Below are positions 11,662 to 20,800 of a stretch of DNA of 64,000 bases, in pieces (positions within the stretch are counted from its first letter, which is position 1; every line of letters starts with the position of its first letter). Origin of the DNA: Pantoea sp. (GTDB lineage Bacteria; Pseudomonadota; Gammaproteobacteria; Enterobacterales; Enterobacteriaceae); assembly GCF_028283705.1 (NCBI RefSeq), contig NZ_JAPWKD010000021.1:1-64000 (forward strand). Reading direction: 5' to 3'. A model generated the notes under the pieces. The model worked only from the letters and a program-made list of their open reading frames with translations, made no database searches and had not been told where the DNA came from. The position numbers and the translations under genes are program-made.

Positions 11662-11932
11662 CAGCTGGCACGTCTGTGGCCTGGTGATTCAGGCACGCCC
11701 AACGGTCGTTGCTGCGGTCAGCCAGACGCTGCTGACGTATGCCGATAGCGAGATCGCCGCACAAGACGCGGTACGCGGCACATTGGCCGTCACCCTTGGT
11801 GCCGCCGACAGCGCGACGCTGCTGCGCAATATTGAAGCCACCCGCAACATTCCCGGCGTGCTGGCGGTGTCTCTGGTGTATCACCAGCAGGACGAATTTG
11901 AACAACCCGCAAAGGAAGCATTATGCAACTAA
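11648..11932 (+). CDS. napD: NapD, chaperone for NapA
   Basis: 94-residue cytoplasmic chaperone with a small ferredoxin-like fold. In the NapD family it binds the twin-arginine signal of NapA and holds back export until the molybdenum cofactor is inserted. The protein begins [18 protein letters not shown], the typical NapD start, and contains the family pattern of alternating strands and helices ([36 protein letters not shown] region). It overlaps napF at its start and napA by 10 bases at its end, so the three genes are probably translated together. Confidence 0.92.
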   Translation: MNTNNSWHVCGLVIQARPTVVAAVSQTLLTYADSEIAAQDAVRGTLAVTLGAADSATLLRNIEATRNIPGVLAVSLVYHQQDEFEQPAKEALCN

Positions 11933-14409
11933 GTCGTCGTGATTTTATGAAGGCCAACGCGGCGGCGGCTGCCGCGACTGCTGCTGGATTAGTGATTCCC
12001 ACCGTAACCAAAGCGGCCACTGCGCTCGCCGCGCCCATTCGCTGGGAAAAAGCGCCTTGTCGTTTTTGCGGCACCGGCTGTGGTGTGCTGGTGGGCACCC
12101 AGGATGGCCGGGTGGTTGCCTCTCAGGGCGATCCGCAGGCGGAAGTTAACCGCGGGCTTAACTGTATCAAAGGCTACTTCCTGCCAAAAATCATGTACGG
12201 CAAAGATCGTCTGACTCAGCCACTGTTGCGCATGACCGATGGCCGTTTCGATAAAAATGGTGAGTTCACGCCGGTCAGCTGGGATCAGGCGTTCGACATC
12301 ATGGAAGAGAAGTTCAAGGCAGCGCTGAAAGCGAACGGGCCGGAATCGATCGGTATGTTCGGCTCCGGCCAGTGGACGCTGTGGGAAGGTTATGCCGCCT
12401 CAAAGTTAATGAAAGCTGGCTTCCGCAGTAATAACCTCGATCCGAACGCACGTCACTGTATGGCGTCGGCGGTGGTGGGCTTTATGCGCACTTTCGGTAT
12501 GGATGAACCGATGGGCTGCTACGACGATATCGAGCAGGCCGATGCCTTCGTGCTGTGGGGATCTAACATGGCCGAGATGCACCCGATCCTCTGGTCGCGA
12601 TTAACCGCGCGCCGCCTCAGCAATGAAAACGTCAGAGTCGCGGTGCTTTCCACCTATCGTCATCGCAGCTTTGAGCTGGCCGACAACGGCATGGTGTTCA
12701 CGCCGCAAACCGATCTGGTGATCCTCAACTTTATTGCCAATTACATCATCCAGAACGGCAAGGTGGATGAAACCTTCCTGCAAAACCATGTGAATTTGCA
12801 CCGGGGGGCGACCGACATCGGTTATGGCTTGCGTCCGACCGATCCCCGCCAGGCGAAGGCGAAAAACCCGGACAGCGGTGACTCAACCCCGATCAGTTTC
12901 GATGAATACGCGAAATTTGTCTCTGAATATACGCTGGAAAAAGCCAGTGAAATGAGCGGGGTGGAGAAAGATCAACTGGTGATGCTGGCTGAGCTGTATG
13001 CCGACCCTAACGTCAAGGTGGTGTCGTACTGGACTATGGGGTTCAACCAGCATACACGCGGCGTGTGGGCCAACAATCTGGTTTACAACCTGCATCTGCT
13101 GACGGGCAAAATCTCGCGTCCCGGCACCGGGCCTTTCTCACTGACCGGGCAGCCATCAGCCTGTGGTACCGCACGCGAAGTCGGCACCTTTTCCCACCGT
13201 CTGCCTGCCGACATGGTGGTGACCAACGACAAACATCGTGCACTGGCAGAAAAACTGTGGAAGCTGCCAGCGGGCACCATCCCGGCGAAAGTGGGTTATC
13301 ACGCAGTGGCGCAGGATCGTGCACTGAAAGATGGCAAGATCAATGCCTATTGGTCCATGTGCAACAACAATATGCAGGCCGGACCGAACCTGACTCAGGA
13401 ACGTATGCCGGGCTGGCGTGATGAACGTAATTTCATTGTGGTGTCCGATCCTTATCCGACTGTCAGCGCGCTTTCCGCCGATCTGATTCTGCCGACCGCC
13501 ATGTGGGTAGAGAAGGAAGGTGCCTATGGAAACGCTGAACGCCGTACGCAATTCTGGCATCAACAGGTTAAAGCGCCGGGTGAAGCAAAATCCGACCTGT
13601 GGCAGCTCGTCAACTTTTCCAAACGCTTCCGCGTGGCGGAAGTGTGGCCGGAAGAATTGATCGCCCGGCAACCGGAGCTGCGCGACAAAACGCTGTATGA
13701 CGTGTTGTACGCCAACGGCCAGGTCAATCAGTTCCCGCTGAGTGAAGTCGCGGATGATCAACTCAACGATGATGCGCGCACCTTCGGTTTCTATCTGCAA
13801 AAAGGGTTGTTCGAAGAGTACGCCAGTTTTGGTCGTGGTCACGGTCATGATCTGGCTCCGTTCGATACCTATCATCAGGCACGGGGTCTGCGCTGGCCGG
13901 TCGTTGATGGCAAAGAGACACGCTGGCGTTATCGCGAAGGGCATGACAGCTATGTCAAAGCGGGGGAGGGGGTGCGCTTCTACGGTAAGCCGGACGGTAA
14001 AGCGACCATTTTCGCCCTGCCGTATGAGCCGCCTGCTGAATCGCCGGATGCTGAATACGATCTGTGGTTCTGTACTGGCCGCGTGCTGGAACACTGGCAC
14101 ACCGGCACCATGACGCGTCGTGTCCCGGAGCTGCACCGCGCCGTGCCGCAGGCGCTGCTGTATATCCATCCACTGGATGCTAAAGCGCGCGGTTTGCGTC
14201 GTGGCGAGAAAGTGCGCGTGGTATCACGTCGTGGTGAAGCCCTGGCCACCGTCGAAACCCGCGGCCGCAACCAGCCACCGCAGGGACTGGTGTTTACGCC
14301 TTTCTTCGATGCCGGGGTGCTGGTGAACAACATCACGCTGGACGCCACCGATCCACTGTCGAAGCAAACTGATTACAAAAAATGCGCCGTTAAGCTGGTG
14401 AAAATTTAA
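11923..14409 (+). CDS. napA: NapA, periplasmic nitrate reductase catalytic subunit
   Basis: Molybdenum bis-MGD enzyme that reduces nitrate to nitrite in the periplasm. The 828-residue precursor matches E. coli NapA length. It carries a twin-arginine signal (SRRDFMK, Arg5-Arg6, then an Ala-rich core), a [4Fe-4S] site made by Cys46, Cys49, Cys53 and Cys81 (CRFCGTGCG...NCIKGYF), and the molybdenum ligand Cys179 in [12 protein letters not shown]. The rest follows the DMSO-reductase fold to the C-terminal molydopterin dinucleotide-binding domain. Electrons should come from NapB and NapC encoded just downstream. Confidence 0.97.
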   Translation: MQLSRRDFMKANAAAAAATAAGLVIPTVTKAATALAAPIRWEKAPCRFCGTGCGVLVGTQDGRVVASQGDPQAEVNRGLNCIKGYFLPKIMYGKDRLTQPLLRMTDGRFDKNGEFTPVSWDQAFDIMEEKFKAALKANGPESIGMFGSGQWTLWEGYAASKLMKAGFRSNNLDPNARHCMASAVVGFMRTFGMDEPMGCYDDIEQADAFVLWGSNMAEMHPILWSRLTARRLSNENVRVAVLSTYRHRSFELADNGMVFTPQTDLVILNFIANYIIQNGKVDETFLQNHVNLHRGATDIGYGLRPTDPRQAKAKNPDSGDSTPISFDEYAKFVSEYTLEKASEMSGVEKDQLVMLAELYADPNVKVVSYWTMGFNQHTRGVWANNLVYNLHLLTGKISRPGTGPFSLTGQPSACGTAREVGTFSHRLPADMVVTNDKHRALAEKLWKLPAGTIPAKVGYHAVAQDRALKDGKINAYWSMCNNNMQAGPNLTQERMPGWRDERNFIVVSDPYPTVSALSADLILPTAMWVEKEGAYGNAERRTQFWHQQVKAPGEAKSDLWQLVNFSKRFRVAEVWPEELIARQPELRDKTLYDVLYANGQVNQFPLSEVADDQLNDDARTFGFYLQKGLFEEYASFGRGHGHDLAPFDTYHQARGLRWPVVDGKETRWRYREGHDSYVKAGEGVRFYGKPDGKATIFALPYEPPAESPDAEYDLWFCTGRVLEHWHTGTMTRRVPELHRAVPQALLYIHPLDAKARGLRRGEKVRVVSRRGEALATVETRGRNQPPQGLVFTPFFDAGVLVNNITLDATDPLSKQTDYKKCAVKLVKI

Positions 14410-14420
14410 GGCAGGATGCA

Positions 14421-14852
14421 ATGAAACCTCTTATCACATTTCTCTCATTGGCCGCCCTGATCCTGGGCGGCACGGTCTGGGCCGCGAATGGCGTAGACCT
14501 GAATCAGTCACCCGAGGTAACGGCGACGCAGCAGGGTACGATCCATCAGCCCAAAGAGCAGAGCCGCAAGCCGCTGAATTATGTCAATCAACCACCGGTG
14601 ATCCCGCACAGTGTGGATGGCTATCAGGTGACAAAAAACATCAACCGTTGCCTGCAATGCCATGGCACGCAGAGCTACCTGACCACGGGTGCGCCACGCG
14701 TCAGCCCGACACACTTTACTGACCGTGATGGGTTAGTCAGCAGTTCGGTATCACCGCGTCGCTACTTTTGTCTGCAATGCCATGTTCCGCAAACCGATGC
14801 CAAACCGGTGGTAGAAAATACCTTCCGCCCGGCTGAAGGCTTTGGGCAGTGA
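14421..14852 (+). CDS. napB: NapB, dihaem cytochrome c subunit
   Basis: Periplasmic small subunit that passes electrons from NapC to NapA. The 143-residue precursor has a Sec signal peptide of about 21 residues ([21 protein letters not shown]) and two haem c motifs, C77LQCH81 and C117LQCH121. Extra histidines upstream (for example [12 protein letters not shown]) could serve as distal ligands. The start follows AGGA about 8 bases upstream. In E. coli napG and napH separate napA from napB; here napB follows napA after 11 bases, so the GH quinol-oxidising branch is absent from this locus. Confidence 0.95.
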   Translation: MKPLITFLSLAALILGGTVWAANGVDLNQSPEVTATQQGTIHQPKEQSRKPLNYVNQPPVIPHSVDGYQVTKNINRCLQCHGTQSYLTTGAPRVSPTHFTDRDGLVSSSVSPRRYFCLQCHVPQTDAKPVVENTFRPAEGFGQ

Positions 14853-14860
14853 GGTTAGCG

Positions 14861-15445
14861 ATGAAACAGATGATTATCCGAATCTGGCGCTGGTGGCGGC
14901 GACCCAGCCGCCTGGCAATCGGCACCTTGCTGCTGATTGGTTTTGCTGGTGGCATCATTTTCTGGGGTGGTTTTAATACCGGGCTGGAGATGACTAACCG
15001 CGAGCAGTTTTGTATTGGCTGCCATGAAATGCGCAATAACGTCTATCAGGAGTATATGCAGACGGTGCACTACAACAACCGTAGCGGCGTGCGTGCCACC
15101 TGCCCGGATTGCCATGTGCCACACGAGTGGGGACCGAAGATGTGGCGTAAATTACAGGCCAGTAAAGAGGTTTACGCCAAGGTGTTCGGCATTGTTGATA
15201 CGCCCGAGAAATTTGAAGAGAAACGTCTCGAACTGGCGCAAAACGAATGGCGCAGGATGAAGAACAACAATTCGCAGGCCTGCCGTAACTGCCATAACTT
15301 TGAATATATGGATTTTACCGCGCAGAAGACCGTGGCGGCGAAGATGCATACCAAAGCGGTGGAGGAAGGTAAAACCTGTATCGATTGCCACAAAGGTATC
15401 GCCCACCATTTACCGGATATGAAAGAGGAAAAGAACGGGTTTTAA
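14861..15445 (+). CDS. napC: NapC, membrane tetrahaem cytochrome c (quinol dehydrogenase)
   Basis: NapC/NirT-family protein that oxidises quinol in the inner membrane and reduces NapB. The 194-residue protein has one N-terminal membrane anchor (about residues 18-38) and four CxxCH haem sites at 51-55, 81-85, 141-145 and 173-177. The start at 14861 follows GAGG at 14851-14854. A GTG four codons earlier overlaps the napB stop and is less likely. With no napGH nearby, NapC is the only quinol-linked donor encoded here. Cytochrome c maturation (ccm) genes, which follow napC in E. coli, are not in this window; nudK follows. Confidence 0.95.
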   Translation: MKQMIIRIWRWWRRPSRLAIGTLLLIGFAGGIIFWGGFNTGLEMTNREQFCIGCHEMRNNVYQEYMQTVHYNNRSGVRATCPDCHVPHEWGPKMWRKLQASKEVYAKVFGIVDTPEKFEEKRLELAQNEWRRMKNNNSQACRNCHNFEYMDFTAQKTVAAKMHTKAVEEGKTCIDCHKGIAHHLPDMKEEKNGF

Positions 15446-15464
15446 TCTGTGATTCCTTTTGACC

Positions 15465-15524
15465 GCGCGATAGAACGCGTCGCTGCCCAGTTCAACGGTC
15501 CGTAGCGGCGCGATTTATTGCGCG
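15465..15524. repeat. REP pair (REPIN-like), one arm degenerate
   Basis: The right arm at 15502-15524 is GTAGCGGCGCGATTTATTG plus CGCG. The left arm, from 15465, is a decayed inverted copy (GCGCGATAGAACGCG then TCGCTGC). GTAG heads face each other across a short spacer, as in REP doublets. It lies between napC and nudK and could also act as a 3' mRNA structure. Confidence 0.7.
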
Positions 15525-15611
15525 TTTTGACTGTTAATACAATTAAGATAGTTTTCCCGCTGGCTTCGGCCTATCATGCCAGGCTCCCTCGAAATTTGCT
15601 GTGGAGTGGTC

Positions 15612-16190
15612 ATGCCGTTAAAGATCAACATCATCAAAGAGAAGTTGCTGTCAGAAAATTGGTTTGTACTGCGCAACTTTACCTACGAAATCACCCGCAA
15701 CAATGGCGAAGTGCTGCGCCACAAACGTGAAGTCTACGATCGTGGCAACGGTGCCACTATCCTGCTGTATAACCGTGAAAAAAACAGCGTGGTGTTGATA
15801 CGCCAGTTCCGTATCGCCACCTACCTTAATGGCAACCAAAGCGGTGAGCTGATTGAGGCCTGCGCCGGGTTGCTGGATGATGACACCCCAGAAGATTGCA
15901 TCCGCAAAGAGGCGATTGAGGAGACCGGCTATCAGGTAGGCGAAGTAGAAAAACTTTGGCAGGCTTACATGTCACCGGGTGGCGTCACTGAAATTGTGCA
16001 CTTTTTCGCGGCGGAATATAGCGAGGCGCAACGCACGAATAACGGCGGCGGCGTAGAGGACGAAGAGATCGCGGTACTGGAGCTGCCTTTTCCGGAGGCG
16101 ATGGCGATGGTGAAGAATGGTCGTATTTGTGACGGAAAAACCATTATGTTGCTGCAACATGCGCAGATAGCGGGCTGGCTCAAAGCCTGA
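15612..16190 (+). CDS. nudK: NudK, GDP-mannose pyrophosphatase (Nudix)
   Basis: Nudix hydrolase that cleaves GDP-mannose and related nucleotide sugars. The 192-residue protein follows E. coli NudK (191) closely: [22 protein letters not shown], and the Nudix helix [22 protein letters not shown] containing the metal-binding EAIEE glutamates. The first glutamate expected after GLLDD is replaced by Thr; the catalytic glutamates are intact. The start at 15612 is supported by GGAG at 15603-15606. In E. coli nudK is flanked by aegA and ypfG. Here nap lies on one side, and the 6.7-kb islet separates it from ypfG. Confidence 0.93.
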   Translation: MPLKINIIKEKLLSENWFVLRNFTYEITRNNGEVLRHKREVYDRGNGATILLYNREKNSVVLIRQFRIATYLNGNQSGELIEACAGLLDDDTPEDCIRKEAIEETGYQVGEVEKLWQAYMSPGGVTEIVHFFAAEYSEAQRTNNGGGVEDEEIAVLELPFPEAMAMVKNGRICDGKTIMLLQHAQIAGWLKA

Positions 16191-16200
16191 TGGGGAAAAT

Positions 16201-16226
16201 AAAAGCAGGGAAGATTCCCTGCTTTT
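16201..16226. terminator. Bidirectional terminator between nudK and the OTU gene
   Basis: AAAAGCAGGG/CCCTGCTTTT with a 6-nt loop between convergent genes. It can stop nudK (plus) and the islet operon (minus). Confidence 0.85.
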
Positions 16227-16236
16227 GTCATAATAA

Positions 16237-17796
16237 TTACTGGGGATGATGTTCATCCAGAAAATTAAAATAAACTAAATTCTGTTGTAGCACGGTGTTG
16301 TACCAATCCCGATGAGCATCGGTAGATTCCTTATCCGCTAACTCATATAAGTGATCCAGCGGAAAGTTTGTAATGAATAATTCTCGTGGGTTAATCGGAT
16401 AGTCGGTGTGGAATTTACTGATCAATTGCCGCGGCAGATAATTCCCCTGCCACATAATGATTTTTTGAGCTTCATGGACCATCGCATACCAGTTATCTAT
16501 ATGTTTTTTAAAATAAATAAGTTCACCCGCCCCCTCAAGTTCTTCATTATCAATAAAGGAAACTCGTTCATCGAATTTAGCTAAGAGTTCTAAATCCATG
16601 CAGAAGGTGGAACCCTCTTTTGTAGTACAGGGGATGCCATTGAGTGAACCATAGTTATCAGGTAGTGGATTCTTGTTTTTAGCAATGAATACCTCGGTCG
16701 TTTTATTCAGATCACGGGAAGAATAACCTAAATTTTGCAGGTCTCTGCTGCTCAGTTTTTTTAAAACTGTCTCTGGTTCAGCAATGCCACCAACCAGAAC
16801 ACGGATTAAGTCATTTTCGCTACCACTGAACTTGCTCCAGTCCATAAGTTTTTTCTCAGCAGTGGCTTTGATCGACTCCCATAATGTAATAAATCTTTTA
16901 TTTTCTGCATAATACTCTACATTCTCCTGTTCAGTGGCAGCGTAATCTTTATATTCGTCCCAGTTTTCTTCAATATGTCGGGCGGTTCGCTCCCTGACTT
17001 CTGCGTAATTTTCTTCATCATTACTCATGGCCAATGCAATAGCGCGGAATAAGCAATTCCCGTCATTTTTAACATCGATGGTGCTTTCTCTGCGACCGAT
17101 AAGCTGATAATGTTCATGCCCCTCTTTTCTGACCCGGCGCAGACGTATTATCCGCATTGGATCATCAGTTTGCCCAATCGTATAAAGATAAACTCGATTA
17201 TCCCGTGCCGTGTTATCTTCAACATCCAACTGGACATTGTACTCACTCGCAACACCATAAATGGCCAGGTCCATGCCATTATTGTTCCAGTACCCATCAG
17301 TTCGGATATTTTTCAGTGTTGTTGCTTTTATTTGTTCCGCTTCATTGCCAGAAAGTGCAGCACCATCATTTTTTTTGCTGGCGGAAATAATTGATTTTTT
17401 GATAATGGATTTTCTTGCGGTGTTTTTTAGTATGCTACTAACCGTTGTCTCTCCGACATGTTCAGAGGTGTTTTTAACTTTTTTGGTTGGTTCACTGAAG
17501 GCTTCAAAAAACAACTTAGGCATGGGGCGTTTAATGGCATCCTCTGGTTTGTATGGTAAGTTTTGCTCATGACGCAGAGACTGGAAATCAGGCACTTTAA
17601 CTCTTGACCTGGGGTGTTGAGAACCCAGGCCTGATGAACGATTCGACAATAACGTTGTAGTATGCCGATTATCAGATTGTAAAACACGATTGGTGACATG
17701 AGTAATTGTGGGGAGTTTTTTAGTTATTTCATTATTATGTTGATGCAGCGTGGATATCGCACTTTTTCGGTAAGATTCTATACGGGTACTTAACAT
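16237..17796 (-). CDS. Putative effector with circularly permuted OTU (deubiquitinase-like) domain
   Basis: 519 residues when started at 17796, where GGAG-6 nt-ATG gives the best ribosome site; a nearby ATG at 17808 is an alternative. Residues 1-160 have no signal peptide or membrane segment and are rich in Ser, Thr, Asn and basic residues, as in secreted effectors. Residues about 165-310 hold all OTU cysteine-protease landmarks, but in swapped order. The His-bearing half comes first (DGYWNNNGMDLAIYGVASEYNVQL, then HEHYQLI with His229). The Cys half follows (KNDGNCLFRAIALAM, Asp245 and Cys248, then EVRERTARHIEENWDEY). This suggests a circularly permuted, possibly active deubiquitinase. The C-terminal 200 residues are unrecognised. 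It lies 53 bases after the 1572-residue gene, probably in one operon. The region is AT-rich. A host-directed role is inference. Confidence 0.75.
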   Translation of the reverse strand: MLSTRIESYRKSAISTLHQHNNEITKKLPTITHVTNRVLQSDNRHTTTLLSNRSSGLGSQHPRSRVKVPDFQSLRHEQNLPYKPEDAIKRPMPKLFFEAFSEPTKKVKNTSEHVGETTVSSILKNTARKSIIKKSIISASKKNDGAALSGNEAEQIKATTLKNIRTDGYWNNNGMDLAIYGVASEYNVQLDVEDNTARDNRVYLYTIGQTDDPMRIIRLRRVRKEGHEHYQLIGRRESTIDVKNDGNCLFRAIALAMSNDEENYAEVRERTARHIEENWDEYKDYAATEQENVEYYAENKRFITLWESIKATAEKKLMDWSKFSGSENDLIRVLVGGIAEPETVLKKLSSRDLQNLGYSSRDLNKTTEVFIAKNKNPLPDNYGSLNGIPCTTKEGSTFCMDLELLAKFDERVSFIDNEELEGAGELIYFKKHIDNWYAMVHEAQKIIMWQGNYLPRQLISKFHTDYPINPRELFITNFPLDHLYELADKESTDAHRDWYNTVLQQNLVYFNFLDEHHPQ

Positions 17797-17849
17797 ATCA
17801 ATCTCCATATTAAATAATAAGCTGCTTAGGTTGCTCTGGATATAAGGTA

Positions 17850-20800
17850 TCAATGCTCATTATCTGTCGTTTGTAGACCCAATAATATTTTTGTACGAAT
17901 TGGAAAGTTAGAGTGTTGTGTAGATGGCCCTGGCTGATCTGGTGGCGGCATAGAGTATGAGGTTGTTATGGCATTCAGCACATTATCAGCCTCACTGAGT
18001 ATCGGGGGGGGCAATCGTTTGGTAGCAGGATGATCTATGACACCCCGAATATCGGGTCCAGGTGAGACGACGGTTGATTTATAAGTGGAGGCACCGAGAG
18101 ACTGAATTCGTACCGGGTTAAACCTTCCTGTACTATCATGCTGTAATACCAGCGTCTTCCCTGTGACGGCCTCTTTTAGCATCGCTGAAGGTATTATTTG
18201 TGCAATGCTACCCTGGTTGCCAATATTCCCCGGTTGAGTGTCCAGAGGCTGGCCAGAGCGTTCGGAATCTTTACCTGGTTTATATAAATGACCGCGTTTT
18301 TTGTCATCTATTACAATGATTTTTTTACCCGTTGATGCGGAGGCTGCGCTAATAATCGCACTTTGTAATGGCTGAACTGAAGGTTTATCTCGATGCAAAT
18401 TTCTCGGGCGGTGCTGTGTGAGCAGTCGCAGTGAATCTTCAACGCGTATACACCAGGCATTATTCTCACGTTGACGTATGAGTGCTCCCTGTTTTGTTGC
18501 TAAATCCTGTGCTTGTACGGCAGGATTGAACTGTTCACGTGGATGATGAATTTTTTTCATGGCCTGAATGGCTGAAGATACGTTAGCACTAACTTCTTTG
18601 TGGCTGACCGGTTGCCGGAATTTTTCGGAATAATGTTGCAGGCTGAATGCATGCATGGGTGCATTACAGAGTGGAAACTCAGGGGGGTGGCTCGGCATAT
18701 TATGCATATAACTGCCTTTTTGGATATCCATAGCTGAGATTATTTCAACATCGTAACGTTCGGTGATGGTGGCAACCGTTGCGTTTCCAGAGCCTTCATT
18801 GGGTATTGTTAGTGGTTGTACATCCAAAAGTGGAGTGAATTGAATATGCTGTATCTGAAACTCAGGACAGTATTTCTCCCGGATTAATTCATTTATTTTT
18901 TTATAATCAATATATCCATATTTATCAATAATGTCGCAGAGTTTGAACCTGATCATTGTGAGGCCTGGGTTTGATGACTGAATATTTTCTGTTTCAGCCT
19001 CTTCACCCGTGGGATAAGAAATGGTGGTAGTGCGTGTTTCTGTGACGTTGGTGTTGATATAAACAAAGACCGGTCTGTGCATTTCTATCCAGTAATTGGA
19101 ACACTGCGAAAGAGCAAAGAAAAATATTTCCCATTTTCGGGCTAATCTTTCATAGTGATCTTCAGTGTTGGCTCTATCTATCATTTTTTCATAGTCATTT
19201 TGTGCATCATTTTCTTCGCAGTCAGCCCGATACATAGCCATATCATATTCTGCCTGTGTGGAAAATAATCCCAGGTTTGCAGCGGTATATGCCTGAATGG
19301 CTTGATCCAGTTCCTCCTGAGCAATGATTTTTTTATCCTCAGCATTTATTTCATCCTCCCGCCAGGTCAATGCATCGGCCAGGAGAGGCTCAAGTAAGGT
19401 AATAGAATAGAGTAGAGAGTCAGAAATATGGTTTTTTTGATTCGTGGACTGGATGAATTTCCTGGAACTTTCAGTATTGATTCCTCCCATGTCCTCCAGA
19501 ATAAAATACTCCAGCAAATCTGCTTCAGTAAGTTTTTGCCCTGTTTTGGCAATGCGTGAAGGGATTCCTCTTTCATAAATGTCATCAACAATTTTCCGAT
19601 AAATCTCGCCAGACGATAATTTGATTTCCTGACTTTGTAGATTTCTGAAAAAATTGAGGCATTTTAGTAAGTAATTTACATGGTTGTTTTCATCACTCGA
19701 TATTGTTCTCCGTAGATCACAGAAAATTTTACTAATGTCTTTACAATGATCTTCCCCGCCTTTCGCCAGTAACGTTAGTAACTCTTTCCTGACATGAGCA
19801 AACTGATCTTCGGTAAATTTCTGACCGATGAGTTTATCATCTTTGCCGTTGCCAGTTTTACAAAGATCTTGTAAAACAAGACGTGGAATCGCTCCTTCTA
19901 TAAGCTTGCAGGCTGTTTTAGTATAACGATCTCCCTCTTTAATGCCTGGATCGAAAGCGAAAAGTGCCGCATCCAGTTCAGTGGTGATTAAGCCATTTAT
20001 CTGGGTAATCAACCCGTTGGTCAGTGCGTTGAGAAAATCATGAGGCTGAGCGGTGCCGGTATCTGTGGGTAATTCCAGAACATCGGCCGCTGCGAAAGAT
20101 CTTTTCAGTATCAAAGAAAGAATCTGGCAGATACGCTCCTCATTGGTGACATCAGCAGCAATGGATTCGCCCAGAGTTTTAATGATATTTTTCTGGCAGT
20201 CAGAATCTACCCTGATACCCATTCCCGCAGCTTTAACAAAAAAATCACGGGTTGTAGTTTGCGGGTAGGTTGACAGAGATTTTTGGATTTCTGCCAGTTC
20301 CTGCGTTACTGGTGAGGTTCCATTGTTGATTAATGTTTCCATTTCATCACTGGAAAATAGTTCTTTGATAGCCCGTTGAATCTCCAGCTCAGATTCAAGA
20401 GTGAATGGATTGTTTTCCATCAATGCCAGGGCGACATTCACGTATATTGCAATTTCGTAGCTAATATCTGCGTTAGCAACTAATTCATTCAATCGATTAA
20501 TATGTGCATGTGCTGAAAATGTTTCATCCAGCATCTTATCGAGAAATTTATGTAAAATGTAGAAATGGTCAATTTCTTTGACCAGTGTTTCAGTCAGCAG
20601 AGTATTGTGCGTTATCGCATGGTACTTAAAAAAATGAGACGGACGCAGTGCATTGTTCTGAAGATCAAAAGATAATTTTTCGGACAATAAATTAAGGGTT
20701 GTCGCAATATCGACTTTGAATTGCGGCAATTTGATATCTGGGTCGATATATCTGTTACGTGATAGAAGGAAATCCATCACTATTTCTTTGATTTGTGTTT

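Noticed and set aside
13156-14169. Long open frame (337 codons) on the minus strand inside napA
   Set aside because: It is antisense to the well-conserved napA frame, has no recognisable domain, and is explained by GC-rich codon bias.
16499-16536. IDNWYAM near residue 433-439 of the OTU protein as the catalytic His segment with His changed to Asn
   Set aside because: I first took it for a degenerate C-terminal OTU His motif. HEHYQLI upstream, with the preceding WNN...GVASEYNV block, fits much better and gives a permuted but complete triad.
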